Positions 33,029-41,767 of a DNA stretch of 64,000 nt are shown piece after piece (the stretch's first letter is position 1; the number at the start of each line of letters is the position of its first letter). A program made the position numbers and the translations under genes. Origin of the DNA: Hymenobacter glacieicola (GTDB lineage Bacteria; Bacteroidota; Bacteroidia; Cytophagales; Hymenobacteraceae); contig NZ_BMGS01000001.1 of assembly GCF_014640315.1 (NCBI RefSeq), positions 248,001-312,000 of the forward strand. The letters are read 5' to 3'. The notes beneath the pieces are model-generated. The model had not been told where the DNA came from. It did not search any database and worked only from the letters and a program-made list of their open reading frames with translations.

Positions 33029-34195
33029 ATGACGCCTCCCAACGATGACTCTCAGCTGCGCGACCAATCGGCGGAGCGGTTTCTGCGGCTGGTGCGGGAG
33101 CCGCGGCGCGGGCGGCTGAAGGTGTACATCGGGCTGGCCGCGGGGGTAGGAAAAACTTACCGCATGCTGCAGGAGGCCCGGGAGCTGCGCCAGCACGGGG
33201 TGGATGTGGTGCTGGGCTACGTGGAAACCCACGGCCGGGCCGGCACCGTGGCCCAGCTGCGGGACCTGCCCCTGATCAAGCGCAAAAACATCTTCTACAA
33301 GGGCCGCCTGCTGGAGGAAATGGACGTGGCGGCCATCCGGCAGCGCCGGCCGGCGGTGGTGGTCATCGATGAGCTGGCCCACACCAACGTGCCGGGCTCC
33401 GAGAACGAGAAACGCTGGCAGGATGTGGAGCAACTGGTGCGGGCGGGCATTTCGGTGATTACCGCCGTGAACGTGCAGCATCTGGAAAGCCTCCACGACC
33501 AGGTGCTGCGTATTACGGGCCAGGACGTGGCCGAGCGGGTGCCCGACCAGCTCCTCAAGCTGGCCGACGAGGTAGTAAACGTGGACCTGACCGTGCCCGA
33601 GTTGCGGGCCCGCCTGGAGGAAGGCAAAATCTACGACCCGCAGAAGGTGCCCACGGCGTTGCGCAATTTCTTTCAGCCCGAAAACTTGCTGCAACTCCGC
33701 GAGCTGGCGTTGCGGGAAGTGGCCGGGCAGCTCAGCCGCCAGATTGACACGGGCGCGGCCGCGGTGCCCGCCCCGCGCCGCAACCACGACCGGCTGCTGG
33801 CCTGCATCAACTCCAACGCTCCGGCCGCCCGCGAAATCATCCGCAAAACCTCCCGCCTCGCTGACCGCCTGGGGACGGCCACCTGGTACGTGCTCTACGT
33901 GCAAACCGCCCGCGAAGCGGCCGACCGGGTGGGGCTGGCCACCCAGCGCCACCTGCTGCACAATCTGCAACTGGCCACCGAGCTGGGCGGGCAGATTCTG
34001 CGGGTGAAGTCGGAGGAGGTGGTGATGGAGATACTGCGCGTGGCCCAGGAAAAAGGTGCTACCCTGCTTATTTGCGGTGTCACGCGGGAGAAAGGCTGGT
34101 GGCAGCGCCTGACCCGCCGCGGTATTACTACCTCTCTGATTCAAGCCGTAGCCCAGACGGATACCGACCTGGACTTGTTTCTGGTGACCTACTAA
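33029..34195 (+). CDS. kdpD: KdpD sensor region without kinase (KdpD + Usp domains)
   Basis: 388 residues, against about 890 in classical KdpD. It has the N-terminal KdpD domain (about 20-235) with a Walker-type loop GLAAGVGKTY (35-44), VVVIDELAHTNVPGS and TAVNVQHLESL, and a universal-stress-protein-like domain to the end (about 250-388). The four membrane helices, GAF and histidine kinase of KdpD are missing, so this is a stand-alone cytoplasmic sensor. Next in the operon is a separate HAMP/PAS kinase that probably supplies the missing half. In E. coli the N-terminal region binds ATP and responds to K+. Confidence 0.93.
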   Translation: MTPPNDDSQLRDQSAERFLRLVREPRRGRLKVYIGLAAGVGKTYRMLQEARELRQHGVDVVLGYVETHGRAGTVAQLRDLPLIKRKNIFYKGRLLEEMDVAAIRQRRPAVVVIDELAHTNVPGSENEKRWQDVEQLVRAGISVITAVNVQHLESLHDQVLRITGQDVAERVPDQLLKLADEVVNVDLTVPELRARLEEGKIYDPQKVPTALRNFFQPENLLQLRELALREVAGQLSRQIDTGAAAVPAPRRNHDRLLACINSNAPAAREIIRKTSRLADRLGTATWYVLYVQTAREAADRVGLATQRHLLHNLQLATELGGQILRVKSEEVVMEILRVAQEKGATLLICGVTREKGWWQRLTRRGITTSLIQAVAQTDTDLDLFLVTY

Positions 34196-34301
34196 TGGCG
34201 CGCGCGGCTTCGCGTTCCGTTGCATGACTGGCAGCGGCCGGCGCGCGCAACGATTTTTTGCTCAATGACACGCGAAGCCCCGCCGCTTCGCGCCACTGCT
34301 C
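34196..34301. repeat. kdpD-kinase junction palindrome, GCGAAGC type
   Basis: TGGCGCGCGCGGCTTCGCG (34196-34214) faces ACGCGAAGCCCCGCCGCTTCGCGCCA near the other end; GCCGGCGCGCGC in the centre is also self-complementary. It fills the 106-base gap. Confidence 0.7.
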
Positions 34302-36098
34302 ATGAACCTCAAAACCAAAATCACGCTGGCACTCCTGACCATGCTGCTCCTGCTGCTGGGTGTTAGCGCGTTTACCCTGTACTCGCTCAATCGCCTGGAC
34401 CGCAGTGCCCGCAACGTACTGCAAGACAACCTGTACTCCGTAGAATTAGGTCAGCAGATGCTGCGGGCCCTCGACCGGCTGCAGGCGCAGGAGGCACCAC
34501 TGGACACGCAAGCCAAGCACCGGTTTGAGCAACTGCTGGCCCGCGAGGCCGGCAACGTGACCGAGCCCGGCGAGCAGCAGGTGGTAGACTCCTTGTTCAG
34601 TGAGCTGACTGCCACGGAGCGGTATCTGGCCTCCGATACCACGGCGCCGCAACTTTGGAACGCGCACATGGGCCAGTTGCGGCAGCTTACGTACCGCATG
34701 GTGAATCTGAACACTCAGGCCCTCACGCGCAAGAACGAAGCCGCCAACCGCCTGGCCACCGAGCAGAGCGGCTACGTGCTGGCCCTGCTCACGTTTGCGG
34801 TCCTGACCTGCCTGCTGTTCGTGCTGAGCGTGCCCGAGGCCGCCGTGAGTGGGCTGCGCAAGCTCTCGGCCAGCATCGAAAACGCGACCCACCAGGATTA
34901 CTCCAACTCCATTCCGGTGGAAAGCCACGACGAGTTTGGGGGCGTAGCGCGGGCCTTCAACCGCCTGCTGGTGCAGCTGCAGGACTACCGCACCTCCACA
35001 CTGGCCCAGCTGCTGGCCGAGCGCAACCGCATGGTCAGCCTCGTCAACAACCTTGATGAAGGCCTGCTGCTGGTGGACGAAAATCGCCGTCTGATTCTGG
35101 CCAACCCCGTGGCCCAGCAGCTGCTGGCCCTACCCCCCGAGCAACTCCTGAACCGCCCCGCCGAGGAAATAGCCCAGCAGAACGACCTGTTCCGGGAGCT
35201 GCTGCGCCACTTGGATACCCCCGCCGCCCAGCGCCCCACCGAGGCCGCCCCCGTGCTCACCCTGGCCCAGCACGACGAGGAAGCTTACTACCGCGTCAGC
35301 GTCAACGACGTGGTGAGCTTCAACGAGGCCCTGGACAAGATGGAGTTCGTGGGCTCCATCCTGACGCTGCGCAACGTGTCGGAGTACAAGAAGCTGGATC
35401 AGGCCAAGTCGAACTTCCTGGCTACCGTGTCGCACGAGCTGAAAACGCCGCTGTCGAGCATCAACTTCAGCTTGAAGCTGCTGCAAAACGGCAAGGTCGG
35501 GCCCGTGAACGAGGAGCAGCAGAACATTCTGGTCACCATCAAGCAGGAAAACCAGCGCCTGCTGCGGCTGGTGGGGGAGCTGATTGACGTGTCGCGGCTG
35601 GAGTCGGGCAACATTCAGCTCAACTTCCAGGCAGCCCGCGTGACGGAGGTAGTGCAGTTTGCCGCCGCGACCATTCAGCTCCAGCTCCAGCCCAAGCAGC
35701 TCACCCTCGACCTCCAGGTGGCCGACACCCTACCCCCCGTGCGCGCCGACATCGAGAAAACGACCTGGGTGCTGCTCAACCTGCTGGCCAACGCCATTCG
35801 CTACTCCCCGGAACAGGCGCAGATTCACATCCGGGCCGCCCTCACCGCCGAGGCCCAGCCCCAGGTTTGCATCAGCGTGCAGGACCACGGCCCCGGCATT
35901 GCCCCGCAGTATCAGGAAAAAATCTTCCAGCGCTTCGTCCAGATTCCCAACCAGAGCGGCTACAAGGGCGGCTCGGGCCTGGGCCTGAGCATCGCCCGCG
36001 AGTTTATCGGCAGCCAGGGCGGGCAGTTGTGGGTGGAAAGTGAGCTGGGCAGCGGCAGCACCTTCAGCTTTACGCTACCACTGGCGCGGCCTGACTAA
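34302..36098 (+). CDS. HAMP/PAS sensor histidine kinase of the kdp locus
   Basis: 598 residues. Membrane helix 1 is at about 5-28, a periplasmic domain of about 125 residues follows, helix 2 is at 158-176, HAMP at 178-230, a PAS-like domain at 245-360, then HisKA with the phosphoacceptor H378 in FLATVSHELKTP and an HATPase domain with NLLANAIRYSPE (N box), DHGPGIAP and GSGLGLSIAREF. It complements the kinase-less KdpD just upstream. Likely response regulator: the NtrC-type protein at 23534-24886 (inference). Confidence 0.94.
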   Translation: MNLKTKITLALLTMLLLLLGVSAFTLYSLNRLDRSARNVLQDNLYSVELGQQMLRALDRLQAQEAPLDTQAKHRFEQLLAREAGNVTEPGEQQVVDSLFSELTATERYLASDTTAPQLWNAHMGQLRQLTYRMVNLNTQALTRKNEAANRLATEQSGYVLALLTFAVLTCLLFVLSVPEAAVSGLRKLSASIENATHQDYSNSIPVESHDEFGGVARAFNRLLVQLQDYRTSTLAQLLAERNRMVSLVNNLDEGLLLVDENRRLILANPVAQQLLALPPEQLLNRPAEEIAQQNDLFRELLRHLDTPAAQRPTEAAPVLTLAQHDEEAYYRVSVNDVVSFNEALDKMEFVGSILTLRNVSEYKKLDQAKSNFLATVSHELKTPLSSINFSLKLLQNGKVGPVNEEQQNILVTIKQENQRLLRLVGELIDVSRLESGNIQLNFQAARVTEVVQFAAATIQLQLQPKQLTLDLQVADTLPPVRADIEKTTWVLLNLLANAIRYSPEQAQIHIRAALTAEAQPQVCISVQDHGPGIAPQYQEKIFQRFVQIPNQSGYKGGSGLGLSIAREFIGSQGGQLWVESELGSGSTFSFTLPLARPD

Positions 36099-36138
36099 CC
36101 AGTGCTTTCGTGAAGCAAATTATCCGCGAGCTAAGGCA

Positions 36139-36180
36139 TAGAAAAAGCCACTTGCCTATTAAAGCAAGTGGCTTTTTCTA
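36139..36180. terminator. Terminator at left end of the integrative element
   Basis: Perfect 17-bp stem TAGAAAAAGCCACTTGC (36139-36155) and its inverse (36164-36180), with A- and T-runs on both sides so it can work both ways. Before the insertion it would have terminated both the kinase gene and tRNA-Gly. Confidence 0.85.
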
Positions 36181-36227
36181 TGAGCGGGAAACGAGGCTCG
36201 AACTCGCGACCCTCAGCTTGGGAAGCT
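36180..36227. other. Left attachment site: 48-bp copy of tRNA-Gly 3' end
   Basis: A 48-bp sequence from ATGAGCGGGAAACGAGG to CTTGGGAAGCT, identical to 42372-42419, the 3' part of tRNA-Gly(CCC). It lacks the tRNA 5' half and is therefore an attachment repeat, not a gene. Confidence 0.9.
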
Positions 36228-36375
36228 ATGTGTAGGCCGTTTTTACGGGTGTTTACTTGTTATCGTTTATGGCGTAATAAGCTGATTAAGCGCGCTTTTC
36301 TTGTTGTGGCTTGTTGTTAGTATAGCAGCGTCTGTTATGTTTGTATAACCCGCTGTATAATCCGGGTTATACATT

Positions 36376-37746
36376 ATGCGCAGCAAAACCACCGAACACA
36401 AAGAGGGAAAAGCCACGGTTAAGATCGTCTACTTCACTAGCAAGACGCTGGCCGACGGTTCGCATCCGTTCGTGGTGCGCGTAACGAAGAACCGCAAGCA
36501 AGTATACCGCTACACAGGCTTGAGCTTGCACCCTAAGCACTGGAACGCTACTAAGAAAGAAATACGCCGTACCTACCCGGACAAGTTGCGGGAAGACTTG
36601 CTGGACAAGCTAGATGGCTGGCGGAAGAAATACGAAGAAGCTGCAACTACACTCGCTGGCAACGATGAGCAGCACGACGCGGAAACAGTATTCAAAAAGG
36701 CTATAGAGGGCCGCCAAGCGCAGCGGCGGGTAAAGCTGCTGGCGTACATAGAAGAACTAGCCGTAGGCATGGTAGCAGCGGGGCAGGTAGGCAATGCAGG
36801 TGTGTACCGCGACTTGGCAAACCAACTCGCTAAGTTTATCGGTGCCGAGTACAGCGCGCCAGAGCCGCCGTTAGGGAAGGGGCAAGAGGTAGAGAAAGCC
36901 GCGTGGGTGAAACAGCATGATATTCCCTTTGACCGGGTATCTGTTACCTTTTGCAATGAGTGGGAGGCCACGTTACGCGCTACGGGTGTAGAGGAAATTA
37001 CCCTCTCGCTTCGGTTCCGCACGTTGCGGGCCGTACTGAACAAGGCTATTGATGCGGAGCTGGCGAAGGCAGAGAATTACCCCTTTGCCCGCACGGTAAC
37101 AGAGCGGCGCAAGTTCCAGGTAGGCAAGTTTGATGTGACTACGGCGAAGCGTGCTATTTCCCGTGACGAGCTGCGCAAGCTTGAAGCGTTGCAGCCAGCT
37201 ACCGACCGGCAAGGGCTGGCAAAGGACGTGTTCCTGTTCTCGTTCTATTGTGGCGGCATAAACTTCGTAGACCTAGCGCAACTCCGTTGGCAAGACCTAA
37301 CCGGCACCGACGAGCATGGCCGCCCGCAGCGCCTAAGCTACGTCAGGCAGAAAACGGGCGGTAAGTTCGCCTTTAAGCTTTTGGCTCCTGCTGCCACTAT
37401 AGTTGCTGCCTATAGGCCGTTTACCTTCGCTGGACTCGCTAGCTACGTATTTCCCGTGCTAGACTCGCGCAAGCACCAAGCCGCAACGCAGATCAAGAAC
37501 CGGCTGCACAAAGTGCTGGGGCAGGTTAACAAGGACTTGAAAGAGCTAGGGAAGCAAGCCGGTATTGCTACGCCTCTCACTACCTACGTGGCACGGCACA
37601 GCATGGCAACAACACTCAAGCAGGACGGCAACAGCACAGCGGTTATTTCACAGTTGATGGGCCACAAATCGGAAGCGGTTACGGCCGTGTACTTGGATTC
37701 CTTTGCTTCTGATATAATAGACTCAGCCTTTGATAGCTTGCTTTAA
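36376..37746 (+). CDS. Tyrosine recombinase (integrase)
   Basis: 456 residues. The N-terminal arm-binding and SAM-like core-binding regions precede a catalytic domain with FSFYCGGINFVDLAQLRW, VARHSMAT and the end box GHKSEAVTAVYLDSF containing the nucleophilic tyrosine. The first catalytic arginine position reads CGGIN rather than containing an Arg, as is known for IntDOT-like Bacteroidota integrases. It lies next to the left attachment site, pointing inward, as expected for an integrase acting on tRNA-Gly. The start is the ATG at 36376. Confidence 0.93.
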   Translation: MRSKTTEHKEGKATVKIVYFTSKTLADGSHPFVVRVTKNRKQVYRYTGLSLHPKHWNATKKEIRRTYPDKLREDLLDKLDGWRKKYEEAATTLAGNDEQHDAETVFKKAIEGRQAQRRVKLLAYIEELAVGMVAAGQVGNAGVYRDLANQLAKFIGAEYSAPEPPLGKGQEVEKAAWVKQHDIPFDRVSVTFCNEWEATLRATGVEEITLSLRFRTLRAVLNKAIDAELAKAENYPFARTVTERRKFQVGKFDVTTAKRAISRDELRKLEALQPATDRQGLAKDVFLFSFYCGGINFVDLAQLRWQDLTGTDEHGRPQRLSYVRQKTGGKFAFKLLAPAATIVAAYRPFTFAGLASYVFPVLDSRKHQAATQIKNRLHKVLGQVNKDLKELGKQAGIATPLTTYVARHSMATTLKQDGNSTAVISQLMGHKSEAVTAVYLDSFASDIIDSAFDSLL

Positions 37747-37775
37747 GAAACCTGTAGCTATACATCACAACATTT

Positions 37776-38870
37776 ATGGAAATCACTTGCCACCCCTTAT
37801 TTCGTGACTTTATGCTCCATGCGGAAATTATTGCTGGTAGAAGGCTCAAAGTCAGTGGAGCGTTGCCGATGCAGCTAGAAGAAGTGCAGGCCGAATGCGA
37901 CAAGATACTTGCGGCTACACCTACTTTGGCAAGCTTAGAATTATATGTTGAAAACGAGTACTCGGCGGCGTACTATGCTGGGCCACATTACTTCTTTTGT
38001 TACCAAGGCCACGACGAGAAAATGCGGAGTTGCACGGAAGGTAGCGACGAGCCCTCACTTGCATTGGCTGAATTAGTAAAGAATCTCAAGCACAGAGGAC
38101 TCATCAGTTACACGTTGCCATTTCCTGAGCCAGTAGTAGAGGAATTTAGGGATGAGCCTAGCACAAGAGACGAACGAAAGAAAGTAGACCGGGAATTGGA
38201 CACCATTGCCTATGACTTTAAGCGCGAGTTAGAAGCCGCTGTTGACTCTATTCCGACTCCTGAAGGCCGTGCCGAACTGGTTGGAGCTGCCCTAAATGAC
38301 TTCGACTCTTTAGAATGGATTCCAGGAAACCACATCGGAGAACTAGTTGAGCAGACAATAGAAGACGTTCGGCAGTTTGTATCTAAGCTGTATGAGAAAC
38401 TAATAGATGAAGTAGATACACTAAGCGGGGTGCTTGGTGACAAGAGTAAACACCGGAAGATACTATCACAAGGCTTACAAGAAAGTAACGCTGCGCACAC
38501 TAATACGCCGAAGGGTAATGTCAAAGAGACTAAGCAGAATGCCAAATCAAGTAAAGCCAAACATGCTCAGCTTAAAGGCATAGACTTGACTCAAGTACGA
38601 AAGCTATTTGAGGGAGCTAAACTTAGTGGGAAAAGCAAAGCCGGAGAATGGGCAACCGCACTAGTTGCTTTAAGTAGCCGAGGTTTACTTATCGGTAGTC
38701 CACCTGAAGTAATTAGATGGTTTGATGCAAATGATTTCCCCGGTACAACTAGTAGAGAGACCCTGGACGACCTAAAAGACTTTACCGATACAAATCAGTT
38801 TACTGGCTCAAAGGCACTTGTTTTCAGAAGAATGCTTAGTCAAATCGAGGCAATAAAAAGATATAACTAA
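37776..38870 (+). CDS. Unknown protein of the integrative element
   Basis: 364 residues, not recognised. Residues 1-110 are mixed alpha/beta (a segment VENEYSAAYYAGPHYFFCY), 120-230 are rich in charged helices (ERKKVDRELDTIAYDFKREL, VEQTIEDVRQFVSKLYEKL), 230-270 form a Lys/Asn/Ser-rich linker and 275-360 is a second folded domain (VRKLFEGAKLSG, VIRWFDANDF, LVFRRMLSQIEAI). No signal or membrane segment. It is AT-richer in codon use than host genes, so likely acquired with the element; it starts 30 bases after the integrase, suggesting joint expression. Confidence 0.75.
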   Translation: MEITCHPLFRDFMLHAEIIAGRRLKVSGALPMQLEEVQAECDKILAATPTLASLELYVENEYSAAYYAGPHYFFCYQGHDEKMRSCTEGSDEPSLALAELVKNLKHRGLISYTLPFPEPVVEEFRDEPSTRDERKKVDRELDTIAYDFKRELEAAVDSIPTPEGRAELVGAALNDFDSLEWIPGNHIGELVEQTIEDVRQFVSKLYEKLIDEVDTLSGVLGDKSKHRKILSQGLQESNAAHTNTPKGNVKETKQNAKSSKAKHAQLKGIDLTQVRKLFEGAKLSGKSKAGEWATALVALSSRGLLIGSPPEVIRWFDANDFPGTTSRETLDDLKDFTDTNQFTGSKALVFRRMLSQIEAIKRYN

Positions 38871-38978
38871 TGAGTGCTCATTTATAGGCTTTCTACCTGT
38901 TTTACCTATTCTACCAAGTTGGTAATAGACGCTGCTAAGCCCTAATCAACTTTGACCTGTCAACAACTCAGACAGGTT

Positions 38979-39254
38979 ATGCAGAATCCATTCGACACCA
39001 TCCAAGCCCAACTTGATGAGTTGAAGCAGATGGTAAATCGGGCTCTAGCCCAAAACATTACACCGGAGCCGCCTGCTGTAGGCGGTATTGAACTTGCACA
39101 GGAGATACTACGCCTCTCGAAGCCGCGTATCTATGCCCTTTGCTCACAGCGTAAGTTGCCTGTGATGAAGAGAGGCGGTCGACTTAGCTTTAGCCGCACT
39201 GAGTTGCTTGCTTGGCTGGCCGAGGGCAAGCGTGAGGTAAAGGCTCAGCACTAA
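38979..39254 (+). CDS. Excisionase-like helix-turn-helix protein
   Basis: 91 residues from the ATG at 38979; the frame's TTG at 38952 is less likely. A helical start (FDTIQAQLDELKQMVNRAL) is followed by an HTH_17-type DNA-binding domain with ILRLSKPRIYALCSQRKLP and RLSFSRTELLAWLAEGK. It resembles Xis proteins that steer excision of tRNA-integrated elements, or the HTH proteins preceding replication genes. It ends 16 bases before the replication-like gene. Confidence 0.82.
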   Translation: MQNPFDTIQAQLDELKQMVNRALAQNITPEPPAVGGIELAQEILRLSKPRIYALCSQRKLPVMKRGGRLSFSRTELLAWLAEGKREVKAQH

Positions 39255-39269
39255 GCAGCCTGTCTCGCT

Positions 39270-40193
39270 ATGATAGACGAGATTCGGATATGGGTGTGCT
39301 TGCTAAACGACCCAGAAGCCGTAGAGCGGTTAGCCCGTGCCCCGGCCTACGTCGGCAGCACGGGCGAAGAAAACGAACGAGGCAGCATACGGGCGCAGCA
39401 TCGGGGCATCCGGTGGGACTACTACAACGCTACCAAGCGGCTCGTCGGGCGCGGTTCGCTGCACAGCTTCGCGCACGGCAACAACCTAGGGCGGTTCACG
39501 GCTGACCAAGTACTGACGGCCTGCAATAAGTTGGCAGCGGCTGTAGACTTGCCGCCCGAACGGTTGTCCATATGTGGCCTAGAAGCGGGGATAAACATTC
39601 CCTTGGCTAAGTCGCCACGCCGGTTTCTTGAGAGTCTTACAAGCCACAAGAAAGCGCCGTTTACGGCCATGAACCCGCCGCCCAAGGCAACGCGTCCGCT
39701 GCTGTACAACGCCCACCATGCCGACTATCGAATTAAGGCATACGACAAGGGTGAATACTCCCGCCTACAAGGTCAGCCGTTGTCGAAGGATGGGCCGCCC
39801 CATTTGCTGCGCTACGAAGTCAAGTACCTACGGGCGCGCCCGCTGCAAACCTTGACTAAACTGCCTGGCTTGACGCTAGCCGACTTGCCCAAGCCAGAGG
39901 TGCTACAAGCATTAGCAGCCGACGTGCGAAAACACTGGAACCTAAGCCACCGACGGCAGCATATGAACTACGACGGCCTAAGCCTATCCGACGCACAACT
40001 GTTGCACTTGGCAACTGATACGGCCTTTTGGGAAACCATGCGCAGTACGCAGACGCGTCGCACCTATGAGCGCAATTACAGTCGGGCCAAGCAGTTACTA
40101 CAGGAGCGCAAGCAGCCGCATCCCTACGACGAAGTACTAGCGCGAGAGCTGGCACAGGTGCTAGGACCGCTGCCCGTCGATGGTCAAAAGTGA
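39270..40193 (+). CDS. Putative replication initiation protein (filamentous-phage/RCR-like)
   Basis: 307 residues. No strong match from memory over the whole length, but the central part, RIKAYDKGEYSRLQG followed by HLLRYEVKYLRARPLQT, is like the phage-type replication proteins (gpII/CRI-like) in which a tyrosine nicks one strand. HTH-type excisionase followed by a Rep-like gene is the layout of small integrative plasmids. Candidate nicking tyrosines are in the RIKAYDKGEY segment. Rolling-circle replication after excision is a hypothesis. Confidence 0.55.
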   Translation: MIDEIRIWVCLLNDPEAVERLARAPAYVGSTGEENERGSIRAQHRGIRWDYYNATKRLVGRGSLHSFAHGNNLGRFTADQVLTACNKLAAAVDLPPERLSICGLEAGINIPLAKSPRRFLESLTSHKKAPFTAMNPPPKATRPLLYNAHHADYRIKAYDKGEYSRLQGQPLSKDGPPHLLRYEVKYLRARPLQTLTKLPGLTLADLPKPEVLQALAADVRKHWNLSHRRQHMNYDGLSLSDAQLLHLATDTAFWETMRSTQTRRTYERNYSRAKQLLQERKQPHPYDEVLARELAQVLGPLPVDGQK

Positions 40194-40449
40194 CGGTGAT
40201 TTCCGCCCCTTGTAATCAATAGGAAACCCACCTGCACCACTCGCCCAAAACCGCGCTACCAAACCAGTCAAAAACCTTGTCTCAGCCACCCGCAACGCAG
40301 CAAAGCGGAGTGAGGATGGCGCAAGCGTAGCGCGCAGGTCGTAAGGTGCCCCCGCGCCGTCAGGAATCTCCCTGCACGGCCACAATCCACAGATTATTTC
40401 AACCCGCTAAGCGCCTCGAAATCGGGCGTCTTGGCATAGCCTTGCCCAC
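40194..40449. other. Gap after the Rep-like gene
   Basis: 256 bases with C-rich stretches and a short inverted pairing (GGCGCAAGCGTAGCGC). A replication origin would be expected near a Rep gene, but no clear nick-site motif was identified. Confidence 0.35.
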
Positions 40450-41247
40450 ATGTTACCTCTCCTGTATAACGGAAAACCCTTTTATCAATTCTCTCTTGCG
40501 CCGCGCTACTTTATCAGTCCATGCGGCACCGTCCTATCACTGGTTAAGCCCAAGCGGCCTGTAATCATGCGTCCTGGCGACAATGGGCGCGGCTACCTAA
40601 CAGTGCGCTTACATACAGGTGATGGTACTTGTAAACCATTTCTCGTACATCGAGTGGTTGCACTAGTCTTCTTACCCTTGCCTAAAGGGAAAGTGGCGGC
40701 CGAGTTGACCGTTAATCACCGCAACTCTTGTAAAACCGATAACCACAAGGACAACTTGGAGTGGATGACGCACAGCGAGAACTGTCGGCATGCTGTAGCT
40801 ACTGGTTTACGTAACAAGCCAAGTCTGTACTATGAAACGCCGTTAGCTGTATTCGGCAGCTCAAGGCAGGCTGCCACCGCGCACGGCACCTACAAAGAGA
40901 AGATAGAGCGCTGGTGCAAGAGCGGCCGACGAGTTACGGATGGATGGGACTACCTACTTAAGTTAGGGACACCGCAAACGATGGCTCCCATAGACGTGCT
41001 CAGGGCAGTTGTTGAAGTAGTAGTCGCTTCTGTGCCTACTGTAACGGCGCAAGCTTATTGTGCTGAGGCACTGTGCGAAGATGAGAAGTATAGGCCTGTG
41101 TATTGGTGCCGAATACTTGTGGCTGGAAAACCTTTTGAAACGGAGGCCGCCGAAACCATTGGGGAAGCCTTCCGCCGCTTCGAAAAGGTAATAAACCGTA
41201 TGCTGCCGGGGCCTTATTTAGCCGAAGAAGTGCAGAAAGCCGCCTAA
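40450..41247 (+). CDS. HNH endonuclease (HNH_3 type), homing-endonuclease-like
   Basis: 265 residues. The central HNH_3 motif reads VNHRNSCKTDNHKDNLEWMTHSEN, giving the H-N-N metal and catalytic residues; before it is the FLVHRVVALVF segment typical of the group, and near the N-terminus a NUMOD-like FISPCGTVLSLV segment. Such proteins are DNA-nicking or homing endonucleases of mobile genes. Here it is cargo of the tRNA-Gly element; whether it helps transfer of the element is unknown. It follows the Rep-like gene by 256 bases. Confidence 0.82.
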   Translation: MLPLLYNGKPFYQFSLAPRYFISPCGTVLSLVKPKRPVIMRPGDNGRGYLTVRLHTGDGTCKPFLVHRVVALVFLPLPKGKVAAELTVNHRNSCKTDNHKDNLEWMTHSENCRHAVATGLRNKPSLYYETPLAVFGSSRQAATAHGTYKEKIERWCKSGRRVTDGWDYLLKLGTPQTMAPIDVLRAVVEVVVASVPTVTAQAYCAEALCEDEKYRPVYWCRILVAGKPFETEAAETIGEAFRRFEKVINRMLPGPYLAEEVQKAA

Positions 41248-41767
41248 TCAGGCCAAGAAATACCCCTTAATAACCGCGTTTCAGGCTGTGCATAGTTGCC
41301 ACCTGGGACGCGGTTATGTATTTGTGTGAAAAAACTTGAATTTAGCGAGTAAAGGCACATTTGAGCATGCTAATGAAGGAGCCGAAACATAGTGTATTGT
41401 ATACGCATGTAGCAGCACTAGCAAAAAGGTAAAAAAGTACAGGTTTGCCTAGCGAGTGGAGGCATACACAGAACAACGGCCTTTATATCTTCTGCTATAA
41501 GTAGAAGCTACTACAATGCTGATCGTTAGATAAGCCTTTTACTTCCGTGCCTTATAGGGCAGTAGAAGCTTGAATAAACAAGGGAGGGTAAGGTGTGGGT
41601 GCGCAAACAGACCCACCCCGTTTTATAGGTTCAATATCCCTTTTGGGGCCAATGCTGTTAGATTGAGGGGCTAGGTCGTTGAACAGACCCACACCTAAGC
41701 CACTGATTAGCGAGGTTGTTACATTATTAGTGGTTTGCTATCTTCCAGGCCTCTATCAAAAGCAGTT
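41248..41767. other. Long non-coding segment of the element with internal repeats
   Basis: 520 bases, AT-rich. AGGTGTGGGT (41590-41599) is exactly inverse to ACCCACACCT (near 41686-41695), and AACAGACCCAC occurs twice in direct orientation (near 41607 and 41680). TTCTGCTATAAGTAGAAG and GCAGTAGAAGC are minor hairpins. No gene; a small RNA, a plasmid-type origin or an excision control region are possible. Confidence 0.5.

Larger units (their letters stand above)
36099..36375. other. Gap with terminator, left attachment site and integrase promoter region
   Basis: 277 bases: a terminator (36139-36180), the left attachment repeat (36180-36227), then AT-rich sequence (36250-36375) with a TATA-rich run before the integrase ATG. 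No gene. Confidence 0.7.

Noticed and set aside
32996..34225. 409-codon frame antisense to kdpD
   Set aside because: Same reason: third-position GC bias opens the antisense frame; no motif or signal seen.
36183..36227. Possible second tRNA-Gly gene
   Set aside because: Only the 3' 45 bases are present, without D arm and acceptor 5' strand; it is the attachment repeat.
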